Shown here: positions 16,451 to 24,867 of the stretch, one piece after another
How the letters are laid out: the number at the start of each line of letters is the position of its first letter
Position numbering within the stretch: position 1 is the stretch's first letter
Assembly: GCF_013488205.1 (NCBI RefSeq)
Contig: NZ_CP040908.1
Coordinates: 2,271,876 to 2,335,875, forward strand
Length of the DNA: 64,000 bases
Reading direction: 5' to 3'
Source of the DNA: Empedobacter falsenii
Lineage (GTDB): Bacteria > Bacteroidota > Bacteroidia > Flavobacteriales > Weeksellaceae
Notes under the pieces: generated by a model
What the model was told of the DNA's origin: nothing
The model's database searches: none
Seen by the model: only the letters and a program-made list of their open reading frames with translations
Program-made: the position numbers and the translations under genes

Positions 16451-17806
16451 ATGAAAGCTACATTCGCGGATTTCGAATTAACAAAACAATTGAGTTCGGC
16501 TTTAGAAAAGTTGAATATCACAACCCCTACTCCAATTCAAGAAAAATCATTCAAACCGATTCTTTCTGGACGAGATATAATGGGAATTGCCCAAACAGGT
16601 ACAGGTAAAACAATGGCTTATTTATTGCCTTTGTTAAATACATATCAATACTCTAAAACGAATCAACCAAAGATTGTTATTTTGGTTCCGACACGCGAAT
16701 TAGTTGTTCAGGTTACCGATATTTTAGAGCAATTAACAGAATTTATCAATGTTCGTGTTTTAGGAATTTATGGTGGTGTAAACATCAATACACAAAAATT
16801 ATTGGTGTATGAAGGCGTTGATATTTTGGTTGGAACACCAGGTCGTGTCTTAGATTTGGCGATTGACAATGTTTTATCATTCAAAGAAATGAAAAAATTA
16901 GTAGTTGACGAATTTGACGAAATGTTGAGTTTAGGTTTTCGTCCGCAACTGATTCATTTATTTACAATGATGAGCGATAAACGTCAAAACATTTTATTTT
17001 CTGCAACGATGACAGATCAGGTTGATGATATGTTGCACGAATATTTCAAAAATCCTATTGAAATTTCGTTGGCTCGTTCGGGAACTCCTTTAGAAAAAAT
17101 TTCTCAATCAGCTATTTCTGTTGAGAATTTCAATACAAAATTGAATTTAATTGTTCATCAATTAGATGATAAAGCTAAATTTGAGAAAGTTTTAATTTTC
17201 GCAAACAATAAAAAACATGCTGATTTAATTTTCAATCATTTAGATGAAATTTATCCAGATGAATTTGGTGTAATTCATTCTAATAAATCTCAAAATTATC
17301 GTTTGAGAACAATGGAAGCCTTTACCAGAGATGAATACCGAGGAATTATTACAACTGATATTATGGCTCGTGGTTTAGATATTCCAGATGTTACACATGT
17401 AATCAATTTCGAGATTCCAGATGTTCCAGAACAATATATTCACCGAATTGGACGTACAGGACGTGCGGATAAAAAAGGTGAAGCAATTTCTTATTTTTCT
17501 GAAAAAGAAATTGAGCGTTTAGATGATATCGAAGCCTTGATGGATAAAGAGATTGAAGAGATTCCTTTCCCTGAAGATGAAGTAAAAATCAATCCTGTAA
17601 AACGTGAATTCGAGAAAGATGTTGTAAAAATGAAACAGCTTACAACTGTAAAAATTGAAGAACGTGGTGCAGCATTTCACGAGAAAAAAGATAAAAATAA
17701 AAAGGTGAATTTGGGAGGTCCTACAAAACGTAAACCACCAAAATCTAAACCTAAAAACCGTGGTCAGCAAAAACAAAAAGCGAAAGCACGCAAAAAAGGA
17801 AAATAA
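16451..17806 (+). CDS. DEAD-box ATP-dependent RNA helicase (DEFD variant)
   Basis: The 451-residue protein has the Q motif (TPTPIQ, 25-30), Walker A (AQTGTGKT, 47-54), PTRELVVQ (80-87), GG, TPGR (129-132), SAT near 188 and HRIGRTGR near 335, in the DEAD-box order. Motif II reads DEFD at 153-156 instead of DEAD. The two RecA domains are followed by a lysine-rich tail (about 400-451) likely to bind RNA. It should remodel RNA, for example in ribosome assembly or cold growth. It resembles the RhlE/CsdA-like group, but I cannot assign an orthologue. Confidence 0.9.
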   Translation: MKATFADFELTKQLSSALEKLNITTPTPIQEKSFKPILSGRDIMGIAQTGTGKTMAYLLPLLNTYQYSKTNQPKIVILVPTRELVVQVTDILEQLTEFINVRVLGIYGGVNINTQKLLVYEGVDILVGTPGRVLDLAIDNVLSFKEMKKLVVDEFDEMLSLGFRPQLIHLFTMMSDKRQNILFSATMTDQVDDMLHEYFKNPIEISLARSGTPLEKISQSAISVENFNTKLNLIVHQLDDKAKFEKVLIFANNKKHADLIFNHLDEIYPDEFGVIHSNKSQNYRLRTMEAFTRDEYRGIITTDIMARGLDIPDVTHVINFEIPDVPEQYIHRIGRTGRADKKGEAISYFSEKEIERLDDIEALMDKEIEEIPFPEDEVKINPVKREFEKDVVKMKQLTTVKIEERGAAFHEKKDKNKKVNLGGPTKRKPPKSKPKNRGQQKQKAKARKKGK

Positions 17807-17810
17807 AATG

Positions 17811-17832
17811 AAAGCGACCGATTGGTCGCTTT
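17811..17832. terminator. terminator between helicase and msrA
   Basis: AAAGCGACC pairs with GGTCGCTTT around GATT. T-rich DNA follows on the plus strand; the minus side has a shorter U-run, so it chiefly ends the helicase transcript. Confidence 0.75.
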
Positions 17833-17834
17833 TC

Positions 17835-18368
17835 TTATTTTAAAATCTGTTTGAATTTAGATTTAAATTTTGCAATTTTTGGTCCAACAACTGCCGAACA
17901 ATATGGCTGATCCGGATTTTCATTGTAATAACCTTGATGATAATCTTCGGCTGGCCAAAATTTATCTAAAGACTCTATTGTTGTAACGAATTTATCTTCA
18001 TATAAAGTTCCGTTATCAAATTCTTTTAACGATTCTTCTGCTTGCTTTTTTTGTTCTTCTGATGTGTAAAAAATACTCGAACGATATTGTGTACCAACAT
18101 CGTTTCCTTGTCTATTTAACTGTGTTGGATTATGAATATTCCAAAAAATTTCTAATAATTCTTTGTACGATATCACTTCATTGTCAAAAGTAATTTCAAC
18201 AACTTCCGCATGATTTGTATCTGTATCACAAACCTGACGATAAGTAGGATTTTCTACATTACCTCCTGCAAATCCAGAGATAGCTTGTTCTACTCCATTT
18301 ATCGAATTAAAAATTCCTTCCACACACCAAAAACAACCAGCTCCTAAAACTGCTATTTCCTTGCTCAT
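17835..18368 (-). CDS. msrA: peptide-methionine (S)-S-oxide reductase
   Basis: The 177-residue protein repairs oxidised methionine by reducing the S-sulfoxide with thioredoxin. The signature GCFWC lies at residues 11-15, with the catalytic cysteine at 12. The MsrA core GTQYRSSIFYTSEEQ is near 90-105 and the recycling-region cysteine is in QPYCSAVVGPK near 157. It has normal length and no signal peptide, so it acts in the cytoplasm. It converges with the helicase gene and lies 65 nt downstream of an Lrp-type regulator. Confidence 0.95.
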   Translation of the reverse strand: MSKEIAVLGAGCFWCVEGIFNSINGVEQAISGFAGGNVENPTYRQVCDTDTNHAEVVEITFDNEVISYKELLEIFWNIHNPTQLNRQGNDVGTQYRSSIFYTSEEQKKQAEESLKEFDNGTLYEDKFVTTIESLDKFWPAEDYHQGYYNENPDQPYCSAVVGPKIAKFKSKFKQILK

Positions 18369-18433
18369 GTCTTCTCTATTTTTACTTATTCAATCAAAAA
18401 AAATTCTAATTTATCAGAACCATTCTTATATTT

Positions 18434-18895
18434 TTATACCAATTGGAAAGCGGTATCATCTTTTACATCACCAATCACAAAAGTACTGTGAGTACTACCA
18501 ATTACCTTTATTGTTGTTAGTTTATTTACCATAAAATCTCTGTATTCGTCCATATTTTCGAAAGACATTTTAATAATGTAATCGTAATCACCACTTACAT
18601 GATAACTCGCCTGAACTTCTTTTAAATTCACAATTTCGTTTTCGAAAATCTTGATGTTATCAGCAGAATGTTGTTGTAACTTAATATGGCTAAATACCAA
18701 AAGCTCTCTGTTAATTAATCTTCTATTTACAAGCGCAACATATTTAGAAATAATTCCTGACTTTTCTAATTTCTTGATTCTTTCATGAATTGCGGTTGAC
18801 GATAAATTTAACTTATCAGATAATTCTTTATAGGTAATTTTACTGTTTTCTTGTAGATACATTAGCAGTTGTTGATCGAGAGTGTCAAATTTCAT
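18434..18895 (-). CDS. Lrp/AsnC family transcriptional regulator
   Basis: The 153-residue protein has an N-terminal winged helix-turn-helix (residues 5-60, DQQLLMYLQENSKITYKELSDKLNLS in outline) and a C-terminal RAM domain (about 70-145, VSGDYDYIIKMSFENMDEY) that binds an amino-acid effector and forms oligomers. Such proteins control amino-acid metabolism, and metK follows divergently 327 bp away, but the effector cannot be read from the sequence. A near-palindrome ATAAACGTTTAC at 18961-18972 in the shared upstream region might be its site, though this is speculation. Confidence 0.9.
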   Translation of the reverse strand: MKFDTLDQQLLMYLQENSKITYKELSDKLNLSSTAIHERIKKLEKSGIISKYVALVNRRLINRELLVFSHIKLQQHSADNIKIFENEIVNLKEVQASYHVSGDYDYIIKMSFENMDEYRDFMVNKLTTIKVIGSTHSTFVIGDVKDDTAFQLV

Positions 18896-19102
18896 TTCAA
18901 TTAATTTTTTTCTAAAGTAACAATATTATTTTGAATAATTATCTATATAGAGTAAAAAAAATAAACGTTTACAGAAAATATATTTATAATTTATTAAAAC
19001 ACACCGTTTTTGTTCTATTCTAAAAAAGATAAAAAGTTAAACTCTATAATTTTTATATACTAATAAATGTTAAATATCTTTCATTATTCATATTATTCAT
19101 TG
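18896..19102. other. upstream DNA between lrp-type gene and metK
   Basis: Apart from ATAAACGTTTAC at 18961-18972 I see nothing definite in this part. The 19103-19222 part holds the metK promoter and leader. Confidence 0.5.
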
Positions 19103-19110
19103 TATATTTG
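19103..19110 (+). promoter_or_regulatory. -7 box TATATTTG of metK
   Basis: A perfect TAnnTTTG match located 113 nt before the metK ATG, so transcription would begin near 19114 at the first base of the structured leader. Confidence 0.65.
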
Positions 19111-19112
19111 AG

Positions 19113-19207
19113 CTCGAAAAAAATCGAGAGGAATGATTTGACTGATTGCAACCTCATAAAACAATTGCTAAAACAGGACTTCAGTTTTCTCCTTTCCTCT
19201 ATCATTT
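19113..19207 (+). ncRNA. structured metK leader, candidate SAM riboswitch
   Basis: Between the -7 box and metK lies a leader with several helices. AGAGGAA (19127-19133) pairs with TTCCTCT (19194-19200), closing the element; ACTGA (19141-19145) can pair with TCAGT (19181-19185); GATTG (19144-19148) with CAATT (19162-19166); AAAAC (19170-19174) with GTTTT (19184-19188). The unpaired segments GCAACC (19147-19152) and TTGCTAAAAC are similar to conserved parts of SAM-binding riboswitches such as the S-box. The fit to a named class is incomplete. Control of metK by S-adenosylmethionine is a logical inference. Confidence 0.55.
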
Positions 19208-19222
19208 AAAAAAAGTATAGAA

Positions 19223-20482
19223 ATGTCATATTTATTTACGTCAGAATCAGTTTCTGAGGGGCATCCTGATAAAATTGCCGATCAAATTTCTGATTCAATT
19301 CTTGACCACTTTTTAGCATTTGATGCAAAAAGTAAAGTAGCTTGTGAAACTTTAGTAACAACTGGACAAGTTGTTTTAGCAGGTGAAGTAAAATCTAATT
19401 CTTACATTGATTTACAACGTGTAGCAAGAGAAACAATTGCTGAAATTGGTTACACGAAAAGTGAATATATGTTTGATGCAAATTCTTGTGGAATTTTATC
19501 TGCAATTCACGAGCAATCTCCAGATATTAACCAAGGTGTAGACAGACAATCTGACGAAGAGCAAGGTGCTGGTGACCAAGGAATGATGTTTGGTTATGCT
19601 ACAAGTGAAACTGAAAACTATATGCCTTTGGCGTTAGATTTATCGCACAGATTATTGAAAGAATTAGCGCATATCCGTAAATACGAAAAAGATTTATTGC
19701 CATATTTACGTCCTGATGCTAAATCTCAGGTAACAATTGAATATGATAATGACAACAAACCTGTTCGTATCGATACAATTGTAATTTCTACTCAACATGA
19801 TGACTTCGCTAACGAAGAAGCTATGAGAGATAAAATTACAAATGACTTAGTAAGTATTTTAATTCCTCGTGTTAAAGCGCAATTACCTGTTCATTTACGC
19901 GATTTATTTACAGATAGTATTACTTATCATATCAATCCTACAGGAAAATTCGTTATTGGAGGACCTCATGGAGATACAGGTTTAACTGGTCGTAAAATTA
20001 TTGTAGATACTTATGGTGGTAAAGGTGCTCACGGTGGTGGTGCTTTCTCAGGAAAAGATCCATCAAAAGTTGACCGTTCTGCTGCTTATGCTGCGCGTCA
20101 TATTGCAAAAAACTTGGTTGCAGCTGGTGTTGCTGACGAAGTTTTAGTACAAGTTTCTTATGCAATTGGTGTTGCTGCTCCAGTTTCTTTATTAGTAAAT
20201 ACTTTCGGAACTCAAAAAGTTGAGTTAACAGAAGGAGAAATTTCTACAAAAGTTTCTGAAATCTTTGATATGAAGCCTTTCGCTATCGAGCAAAGATTAA
20301 AATTAAGAAATCCTATTTACAAAGAAACTGCATCTTACGGACACTTAGGTAGAGATCCAAAAACGGTTTCAAAACGTTTTGAATCTGCTAATGGACAAGA
20401 TGTTGTTGAAGTTGAAGTTGAATTATTCACTTGGGAAAAATTAGACTTCGTAGATCAAATTAAAACAGCTTTCGGATTATAA
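19223..20482 (+). CDS. metK: S-adenosylmethionine synthetase
   Basis: The 419-residue enzyme makes S-adenosylmethionine from methionine and ATP, releasing phosphate and diphosphate. Signature stretches are [12 protein letters not shown] (14-25), [12 protein letters not shown] (about 114-125), the P-loop-like [18 protein letters not shown] (about 270-287) and the C-terminal [13 protein letters not shown]. This is a little longer than the E. coli enzyme (384), as in other Bacteroidota. It is expressed from a dedicated promoter through a structured leader that may sense its own product. Confidence 0.97.
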   Translation: MSYLFTSESVSEGHPDKIADQISDSILDHFLAFDAKSKVACETLVTTGQVVLAGEVKSNSYIDLQRVARETIAEIGYTKSEYMFDANSCGILSAIHEQSPDINQGVDRQSDEEQGAGDQGMMFGYATSETENYMPLALDLSHRLLKELAHIRKYEKDLLPYLRPDAKSQVTIEYDNDNKPVRIDTIVISTQHDDFANEEAMRDKITNDLVSILIPRVKAQLPVHLRDLFTDSITYHINPTGKFVIGGPHGDTGLTGRKIIVDTYGGKGAHGGGAFSGKDPSKVDRSAAYAARHIAKNLVAAGVADEVLVQVSYAIGVAAPVSLLVNTFGTQKVELTEGEISTKVSEIFDMKPFAIEQRLKLRNPIYKETASYGHLGRDPKTVSKRFESANGQDVVEVEVELFTWEKLDFVDQIKTAFGL

Positions 20483-20504
20483 TCTGAAAATTTTAAATCA
20501 TACT

Positions 20505-20536
20505 AAAAAATCCACTCAATATTGAGTGGATTTTTT
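20505..20536. terminator. bidirectional terminator after metK
   Basis: A perfect 32-nt palindrome (AAAAAATCCACTCAAT and complement) lies between convergent genes ending at 20482 and 20542. Confidence 0.85.
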
Positions 20537-20541
20537 TATGA

Positions 20542-20919
20542 TTAATTTTTACTAATCGAATTGACTAACCAATATCGTTTTCCTTCTTTGTAAGAAATAT
20601 TGATACTATCTCTAGAAAGCATAATCAGTTTTGTTGGTGTCCAACCCACGTTTCTTAACGAATTGCTTCCTGTCATTTCCATTTGAATATTTTCTATCGG
20701 ATCAATTTTTTGAGATGTGATAAAATCAAATTTATATAAATTCTTAGATTGAGAAACTTGCACTAATCCACTATCTTGTACAATTCCTCCTAAAGAATCT
20801 TGAAAAATAATAAATCGTCTTTCATATTTTTCTTTATAAATAGTATTCTGGCTATCATCCTCATTATTACAAGAAAATATCATCATTAATAATGAAGCAA
20901 AACATACAATCGTTCTCAT
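20542..20919 (-). CDS. small lipoprotein, paralogue of the next gene
   Basis: The 125-residue product has a lipoprotein signal peptide with a cysteine after MMIFS (lipobox IFSC, Cys 17) and an acidic Asn-Asp-rich spacer (CNNEDDSQ). The rest is a small beta-rich domain whose order (a FxxxDS-type strand, an I/F-xxKI segment, LRNVGWxxTKLIML, final INISYKEGKRYW) parallels that of the neighbour at 21016-21399. It probably sits on the outer membrane, since the CNNEDD acidic tail is common in exported Bacteroidetes lipoproteins. I do not recognise the family. Confidence 0.6.
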   Translation of the reverse strand: MRTIVCFASLLMMIFSCNNEDDSQNTIYKEKYERRFIIFQDSLGGIVQDSGLVQVSQSKNLYKFDFITSQKIDPIENIQMEMTGSNSLRNVGWTPTKLIMLSRDSINISYKEGKRYWLVNSISKN

Positions 20920-20965
20920 AAAACATCATTTTATATTTAACAATTTTCAGCTCAAAATATTGTAT

Positions 20966-20996
20966 AAAAAAAGACGCTCACTACTGAACGTCTTTT
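20966..20996 (-). terminator. terminator of the second lipoprotein gene
   Basis: AAAAGACG (20969-20976) pairs with CGTCTTTT (20989-20996), and on the minus strand a U-run follows. It lies about 20 nt past the stop at 21016. Confidence 0.75.
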
Positions 20997-21015
20997 CTAT
21001 TATTATTCCTAAAAA

Positions 21016-21399
21016 TTATCTTGTTGCATTTGCAGTCCAAGTTTTACCGTCTTTTGTGTAAAGAATTGTCAATTTAGCATTATCAATTCTAATATAAGAT
21101 AATTCATCTGCTCCAACACTCACCAAAGTATTGTCACCTTTCTTTTCAAACTCAACACCGTTCAAATCTGGAATTTTATCAGAAAAAGCAAAATTATACT
21201 TTGTTCCGCTTGCAATTTTTGTTACAAATACACTACCACTTTGAGTTGATAATGAATTATTCGCGTCTTTATAACTTAAACTTCCTTTGTAAGTTCCTGC
21301 AAAAAAATCGTTATTTGCCGGATCGTCATCATCATTACAAGCTGTGAATACAAATAAGGCGAAAAATGTTACCGCCAAAAATTTCAATAGATTCTTCAT
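21016..21399 (-). CDS. small lipoprotein, paralogue of the previous gene
   Basis: The 127-residue product has a signal peptide (LAVTFFALFVFTAC) with lipobox cysteine 21 and an acidic spacer (CNDDDDP). The remaining domain (GTYKGSLSYKD to LTILYTKDGKTWTANATR) resembles its downstream neighbour by eye: the final strands VSVGADELSYIRIDNAKLTILY and VGWTPTKLIMLSRDSINISY align. A terminator separates the two, so they are separate transcription units. Acidic residues after the lipid-bearing cysteine suggest outer-membrane or surface localisation. Function is unknown. Confidence 0.6.
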   Translation of the reverse strand: MKNLLKFLAVTFFALFVFTACNDDDDPANNDFFAGTYKGSLSYKDANNSLSTQSGSVFVTKIASGTKYNFAFSDKIPDLNGVEFEKKGDNTLVSVGADELSYIRIDNAKLTILYTKDGKTWTANATR

Positions 21400-21512
21400 G
21401 TTTTTATTTTTTTATTGGTTATAACAATCAATATTTTCAATTATAATACCATAAAATGTTAAATAAAATTGATAAAGTATTTTTTAACATTTTTAACTCT
21501 CACAAAAAATCG

Positions 21513-21520
21513 TATTTTTG
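21513..21520 (+). promoter_or_regulatory. -7 box TATTTTTG of fabG
   Basis: A perfect TAnnTTTG match 24 nt before the fabG ATG at 21545. It overlaps the in-frame TTG at 21518, which therefore cannot be the start. Confidence 0.6.
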
Positions 21521-21544
21521 AAGCAATATATAATACCTATAAAC

Positions 21545-22288
21545 ATGAATTTATTGCAAGGTAAAACAGCAATCGTTACAGGCGCAACTCGCGGTATTGG
21601 AAAAAGTATTGCTGAAGTTTTTGTGAAAAATGGCGCTAACGTTGCCTTTACTTATGCTTCTTCTGTAGAAAAAGCTAAAGCTTTGGAAGAAGAATTGGGA
21701 CAATTCGGTAAAGTAAAAGGATATCAATCTGATGCTTCTGATTACGAAGCTGCTCAAAAATTAGTAGAAGATGTAATTGCTGAGTTTGGTCAAGTTGATA
21801 TTGTAATTAATAATGCTGGAATTACGAAAGATAATTTGTTGATGAGAATGTCTGCAGAGGATTTCGAAAAAGTAATTCAAACAAATTTAAATTCGGCTTT
21901 CAACTTAACAAAAGCAGTGATCAAACCAATGATGAAACAACGTTCTGGATCTATCGTGAACATGTCATCTATTGTTGGAATCAAGGGAAATGCAGGACAA
22001 GCAAATTATGCTGCATCTAAAGCTGGTTTAATTGGTTTCTCTAAATCTGTTGCGTTAGAATTAGGTTCTCGTAACATTCGTTGTAATGCAATTGCACCAG
22101 GTTTTATCGAAACTGAAATGACAGAAGTTTTAGATCAAAAAGTGGTTGAAGAATGGCGCAATGGAATTCCATTAAAACGTGGAGGACAGCCAGAAGACGT
22201 TGCAAATGCATGTTTATTCTTAGCTTCAGATTTATCAAGTTATGTAACAGGACAAGTTTTGAGTGTAGACGGAGGTTTACATACTTAA
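21545..22288 (+). CDS. fabG: 3-oxoacyl-ACP reductase
   Basis: From the ATG at 21545 the protein has 247 residues; an in-frame TTG at 21518 lies on the promoter box and is rejected. It reduces 3-oxoacyl-ACP with NADPH in each fatty-acid elongation round. The nucleotide-binding motif TGATRGIG is at 12-19, NNAG near 88, and the catalytic SDR set Ser-Tyr-Lys lies in MSSIVG and NYAASKAG (about 141, 154, 158). It ends with a normal SDR tail (YVTGQVLSVDGG). It is cytoplasmic. The next gene on the strand is menD, so transcription may continue into it. Confidence 0.93.
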   Translation: MNLLQGKTAIVTGATRGIGKSIAEVFVKNGANVAFTYASSVEKAKALEEELGQFGKVKGYQSDASDYEAAQKLVEDVIAEFGQVDIVINNAGITKDNLLMRMSAEDFEKVIQTNLNSAFNLTKAVIKPMMKQRSGSIVNMSSIVGIKGNAGQANYAASKAGLIGFSKSVALELGSRNIRCNAIAPGFIETEMTEVLDQKVVEEWRNGIPLKRGGQPEDVANACLFLASDLSSYVTGQVLSVDGGLHT

Positions 22289-22370
22289 TTCTTAAAAATA
22301 TCATACTTTTTGAAAGGTTTTGTTTAGTAAATTTGCTAATCAAAACCTTTTATAATTTAAGACAACTACG

Positions 22371-24041
22371 TTGAGAAAAATATCAAATAAATTAAATGTT
22401 CAATTGATTGCTGAAACTTTTTTGGCTTTCGGAATTGATCATATCGTATTATCGCCAGGATCTCGAAACGGAGCATTAACCATGCAATTTGCGAATGACA
22501 AACGTTTCAAAACTTATAGTGTAATCGACGAACGTTCGGCTGGATTTGTCGCTTTGGGAATGGCTCAGCAAATTCAAAAACCTGTTGTGGTTTGTTGTAC
22601 TTCTGGTTCGGCAACGGCAAATTATTACCCAGCAATTACGGAAGCTTTTTTTCAGAATGTTCCTTTAATCGTACTTTCTGCCGATCGTCCCGAACATTTA
22701 GTTGATAATTTTGATGGACAAACTATTCGTCAAAATAATTTATTCGAGCAACATTCTGTTCATAATGTTCAACTTTCCGAAAGTGAAGAAACAGACGATT
22801 TGACAAGAAATATGTTGTTGACGAAATATGCGTTGATTGATTGTATGCACAAATCTGCGCCAATTCATATCAATATGCCTTTTTCTGAACCTTTGTACGA
22901 ATCTGTAACAACGCCAGATATTGAAATTGATACAATTACAATTCCTGCAAAAGATTATCCAGAAATTGATGTAATTGATTTTATGAAACGTTGGAATGCT
23001 TCGACACGTAAAATGATTTTGGTCGGATTACATCATCCTGATGCCAAATTTGATCATTTTGTAAAACAATTAGCCCAAGATGATTCGGTTGTTGTTTTGA
23101 CAGAAGTGACGTCAAATATTCATGATGAACGATTTTTCAATAAAATAGATCAAGTTATTTTCCCTTATTCGGAAGAAGAATTAGAAGCGTTGAAACCTGA
23201 TATTTTATTGACAATTGGGCAAAATGTTGTTTCAAAAAAAATAAAAAAATTCTTACGCGATCAAAAACCAACGCAACATTGGCATTTGGACGAATATTGG
23301 CAACCAGATACTTTCCAAGCATTAACAGATAAAATAGAAACAAAACCTGAATTGTTTTTAGAACAATTTGTTCCGTTTGTCAATCCAAAAGAATCTGAAT
23401 ATTACATTACATGGAATTCGATACGAGAAGCGAATAATATCAAACACAAAAACTACATCAATATGATTCCGTTTTGTGATTTGAAAGCATTTGATTCTAT
23501 TATCAGAAATTATCCAGAAAATTGGCAAATTCAGTACGGAAATTCTACCGTTATTCGTTACGGATTATTGTTCGATCATAACAATTCGAATCCTGTTTTC
23601 TGTAATCGCGGAACAAGTGGAATTGATGGTTCTACGTCGACAGCAATTGGCGCTTGTATCGCTTCTGGTCAAAATACGGTGATGATTACAGGAGATATTT
23701 CATTTTTCTATGATTCGAATGCGTTGTGGAATGTCAATATGCCGAATAATTTCAGAATTATTTTGATTAATAATGGTGGCGGAAATATTTTCAAATTTAT
23801 TCCTGGCCCTTCTGAAACAGATGTAGTTGAAGATTATTTTGAAACAAAACATCATTTCACTGCCGAACATTTAGCTAAAATGTATGATTTTGAATATAAT
23901 GTTGTTTCGAATTTAACAGATTTAGAAAATTCGTCCAACGATTTTTATGCAGAAAGTAATCGCCCGAAGATTTTAGAAATTGATACACGAAATTCTGCTA
24001 ACGATGCTATTTTAAGAGGATATTTTAGTAGTTTGAAGTAA
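22371..24041 (+). CDS. menD: 2-succinyl-5-enolpyruvyl-6-hydroxy-3-cyclohexene-1-carboxylate synthase
   Basis: This 556-residue enzyme is a thiamine-diphosphate protein of the menaquinone pathway. It joins 2-oxoglutarate to isochorismate. The N-terminal domain begins with NVQLIAETFLAFGIDHIVLSPGSRNG. The ThDP-binding region contains ITGDISFFYDSNALWN and NNGGGNIF near 440-480, as in MenD (GDLSxxHD...NN). The likely start is the TTG at 22371. It lies 82 nt downstream of fabG and ends before a strong terminator. It supports respiration with menaquinone, typical of the group. Confidence 0.92.
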   Translation: MRKISNKLNVQLIAETFLAFGIDHIVLSPGSRNGALTMQFANDKRFKTYSVIDERSAGFVALGMAQQIQKPVVVCCTSGSATANYYPAITEAFFQNVPLIVLSADRPEHLVDNFDGQTIRQNNLFEQHSVHNVQLSESEETDDLTRNMLLTKYALIDCMHKSAPIHINMPFSEPLYESVTTPDIEIDTITIPAKDYPEIDVIDFMKRWNASTRKMILVGLHHPDAKFDHFVKQLAQDDSVVVLTEVTSNIHDERFFNKIDQVIFPYSEEELEALKPDILLTIGQNVVSKKIKKFLRDQKPTQHWHLDEYWQPDTFQALTDKIETKPELFLEQFVPFVNPKESEYYITWNSIREANNIKHKNYINMIPFCDLKAFDSIIRNYPENWQIQYGNSTVIRYGLLFDHNNSNPVFCNRGTSGIDGSTSTAIGACIASGQNTVMITGDISFFYDSNALWNVNMPNNFRIILINNGGGNIFKFIPGPSETDVVEDYFETKHHFTAEHLAKMYDFEYNVVSNLTDLENSSNDFYAESNRPKILEIDTRNSANDAILRGYFSSLK

Positions 24042-24049
24042 AAATATTA

Positions 24050-24083
24050 GAAGAGAAATCAATTTGTTTGGTTTCTCTTTTTT
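24050..24083 (+). terminator. terminator of menD
   Basis: AAGAGAAATC (24051-24060) pairs with GGTTTCTCTT (24070-24079) and is followed by eight T, about 10 nt after the menD stop. Confidence 0.75.
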
Positions 24084-24087
24084 TTAT

Positions 24088-24744
24088 TTAAATTATCTCA
24101 ATTTTCTTTCCTAAAAATTTTGGTTGAATACCAAAAAAGCTATCAATAAAAACTTTCGTTCGGGCAAAATATTCACGGATATTTGTTTTTAATCCAGCAT
24201 GTTTATTGACATCTTTCGCATTGTAACCATATGCATTAATTCCTTTTTGACGTGCAATGTAAACTGCTCGTTGATTGTGAAATTCTTGCGAAACTATAAT
24301 AAATTCATTCTGTCCAAAAATTTCCTTTGCACGTATCATCGAATCTAAAGTTCTAAAACCTGCATAATCCAAATAAATCACATTTTCTGGAACTCCACTT
24401 TTTATCAAAGCTTGTTTCATCGCTTCAGGTTCGTTGTAATTTTTTCGACCATGATCTCCACTCAAAATAAAATGCGTCACTTTTCCTGATTGGTACAATT
24501 TTGTTGCTGCTTCTATACGATACGTGAAGTAATAATTTTGATAACCACTCACCAAATTTGGCGCAGTTCCCAACACAACCGCAACTTTAGTTTTAGGTAA
24601 AATTTCTAATTTATCTGTGACAAATTCTTCCGTAGAGTTTTCTATTTTATAATTCGCAAAAGCTGTAAACAAAAGACTTAAAACACCAAAAATAAGTAAA
24701 GTATAAAAAGATTTTTTCAGAAACTTTTTGGTTTTAATTTTCAT
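24088..24744 (-). CDS. SanA/YdcF-like DUF218 membrane protein
   Basis: The 218-residue product has an N-terminal membrane anchor (about 10-28) and a DUF218 fold: VAVVLGTAPNLVSG near 54-67, then FILSGDHGRKNYNEPEAMKQALIKSGVP, and NVIYLDYAGFRTLDSM. This order is typical of SanA and YdcF proteins, whose members affect envelope permeability to large antibiotics. It is thought to face the periplasm. The ending (FFGIQPKFLGKKIEI) is SanA-like. It lies 4 bp from the menD terminator and converges with menD. Confidence 0.8.
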   Translation of the reverse strand: MKIKTKKFLKKSFYTLLIFGVLSLLFTAFANYKIENSTEEFVTDKLEILPKTKVAVVLGTAPNLVSGYQNYYFTYRIEAATKLYQSGKVTHFILSGDHGRKNYNEPEAMKQALIKSGVPENVIYLDYAGFRTLDSMIRAKEIFGQNEFIIVSQEFHNQRAVYIARQKGINAYGYNAKDVNKHAGLKTNIREYFARTKVFIDSFFGIQPKFLGKKIEII

Positions 24745-24804
24745 ACAATAAATTCGATTGATTCTTAGCTAAAATACACGATTAATATGATTTTAACTAA
24801 TAAA

Positions 24805-24830
24805 AAAAGTAGCTAAAATTAGCTACTTTT
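24805..24830 (-). terminator. terminator of the propeller-protein gene
   Basis: AAAAGTAGCT pairs with AGCTACTTTT around AAAATT. On the minus strand a U-run follows, about 38 nt past the stop at 24868. Confidence 0.8.
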
Positions 24831-24867
24831 CTATATAATTGTTAAAAATTATTAACTAATTATTTTT

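Noticed and set aside
16366-16608. 80-residue rightward frame overlapping the helicase start
   Set aside because: It begins in the argS promoter box and overlaps the strongly supported helicase in another frame.
21518-21544. TTG at 21518 as start of fabG
   Set aside because: It is inside the -7 box TATTTTTG; the ATG at 21545 gives the usual FabG N-terminus.
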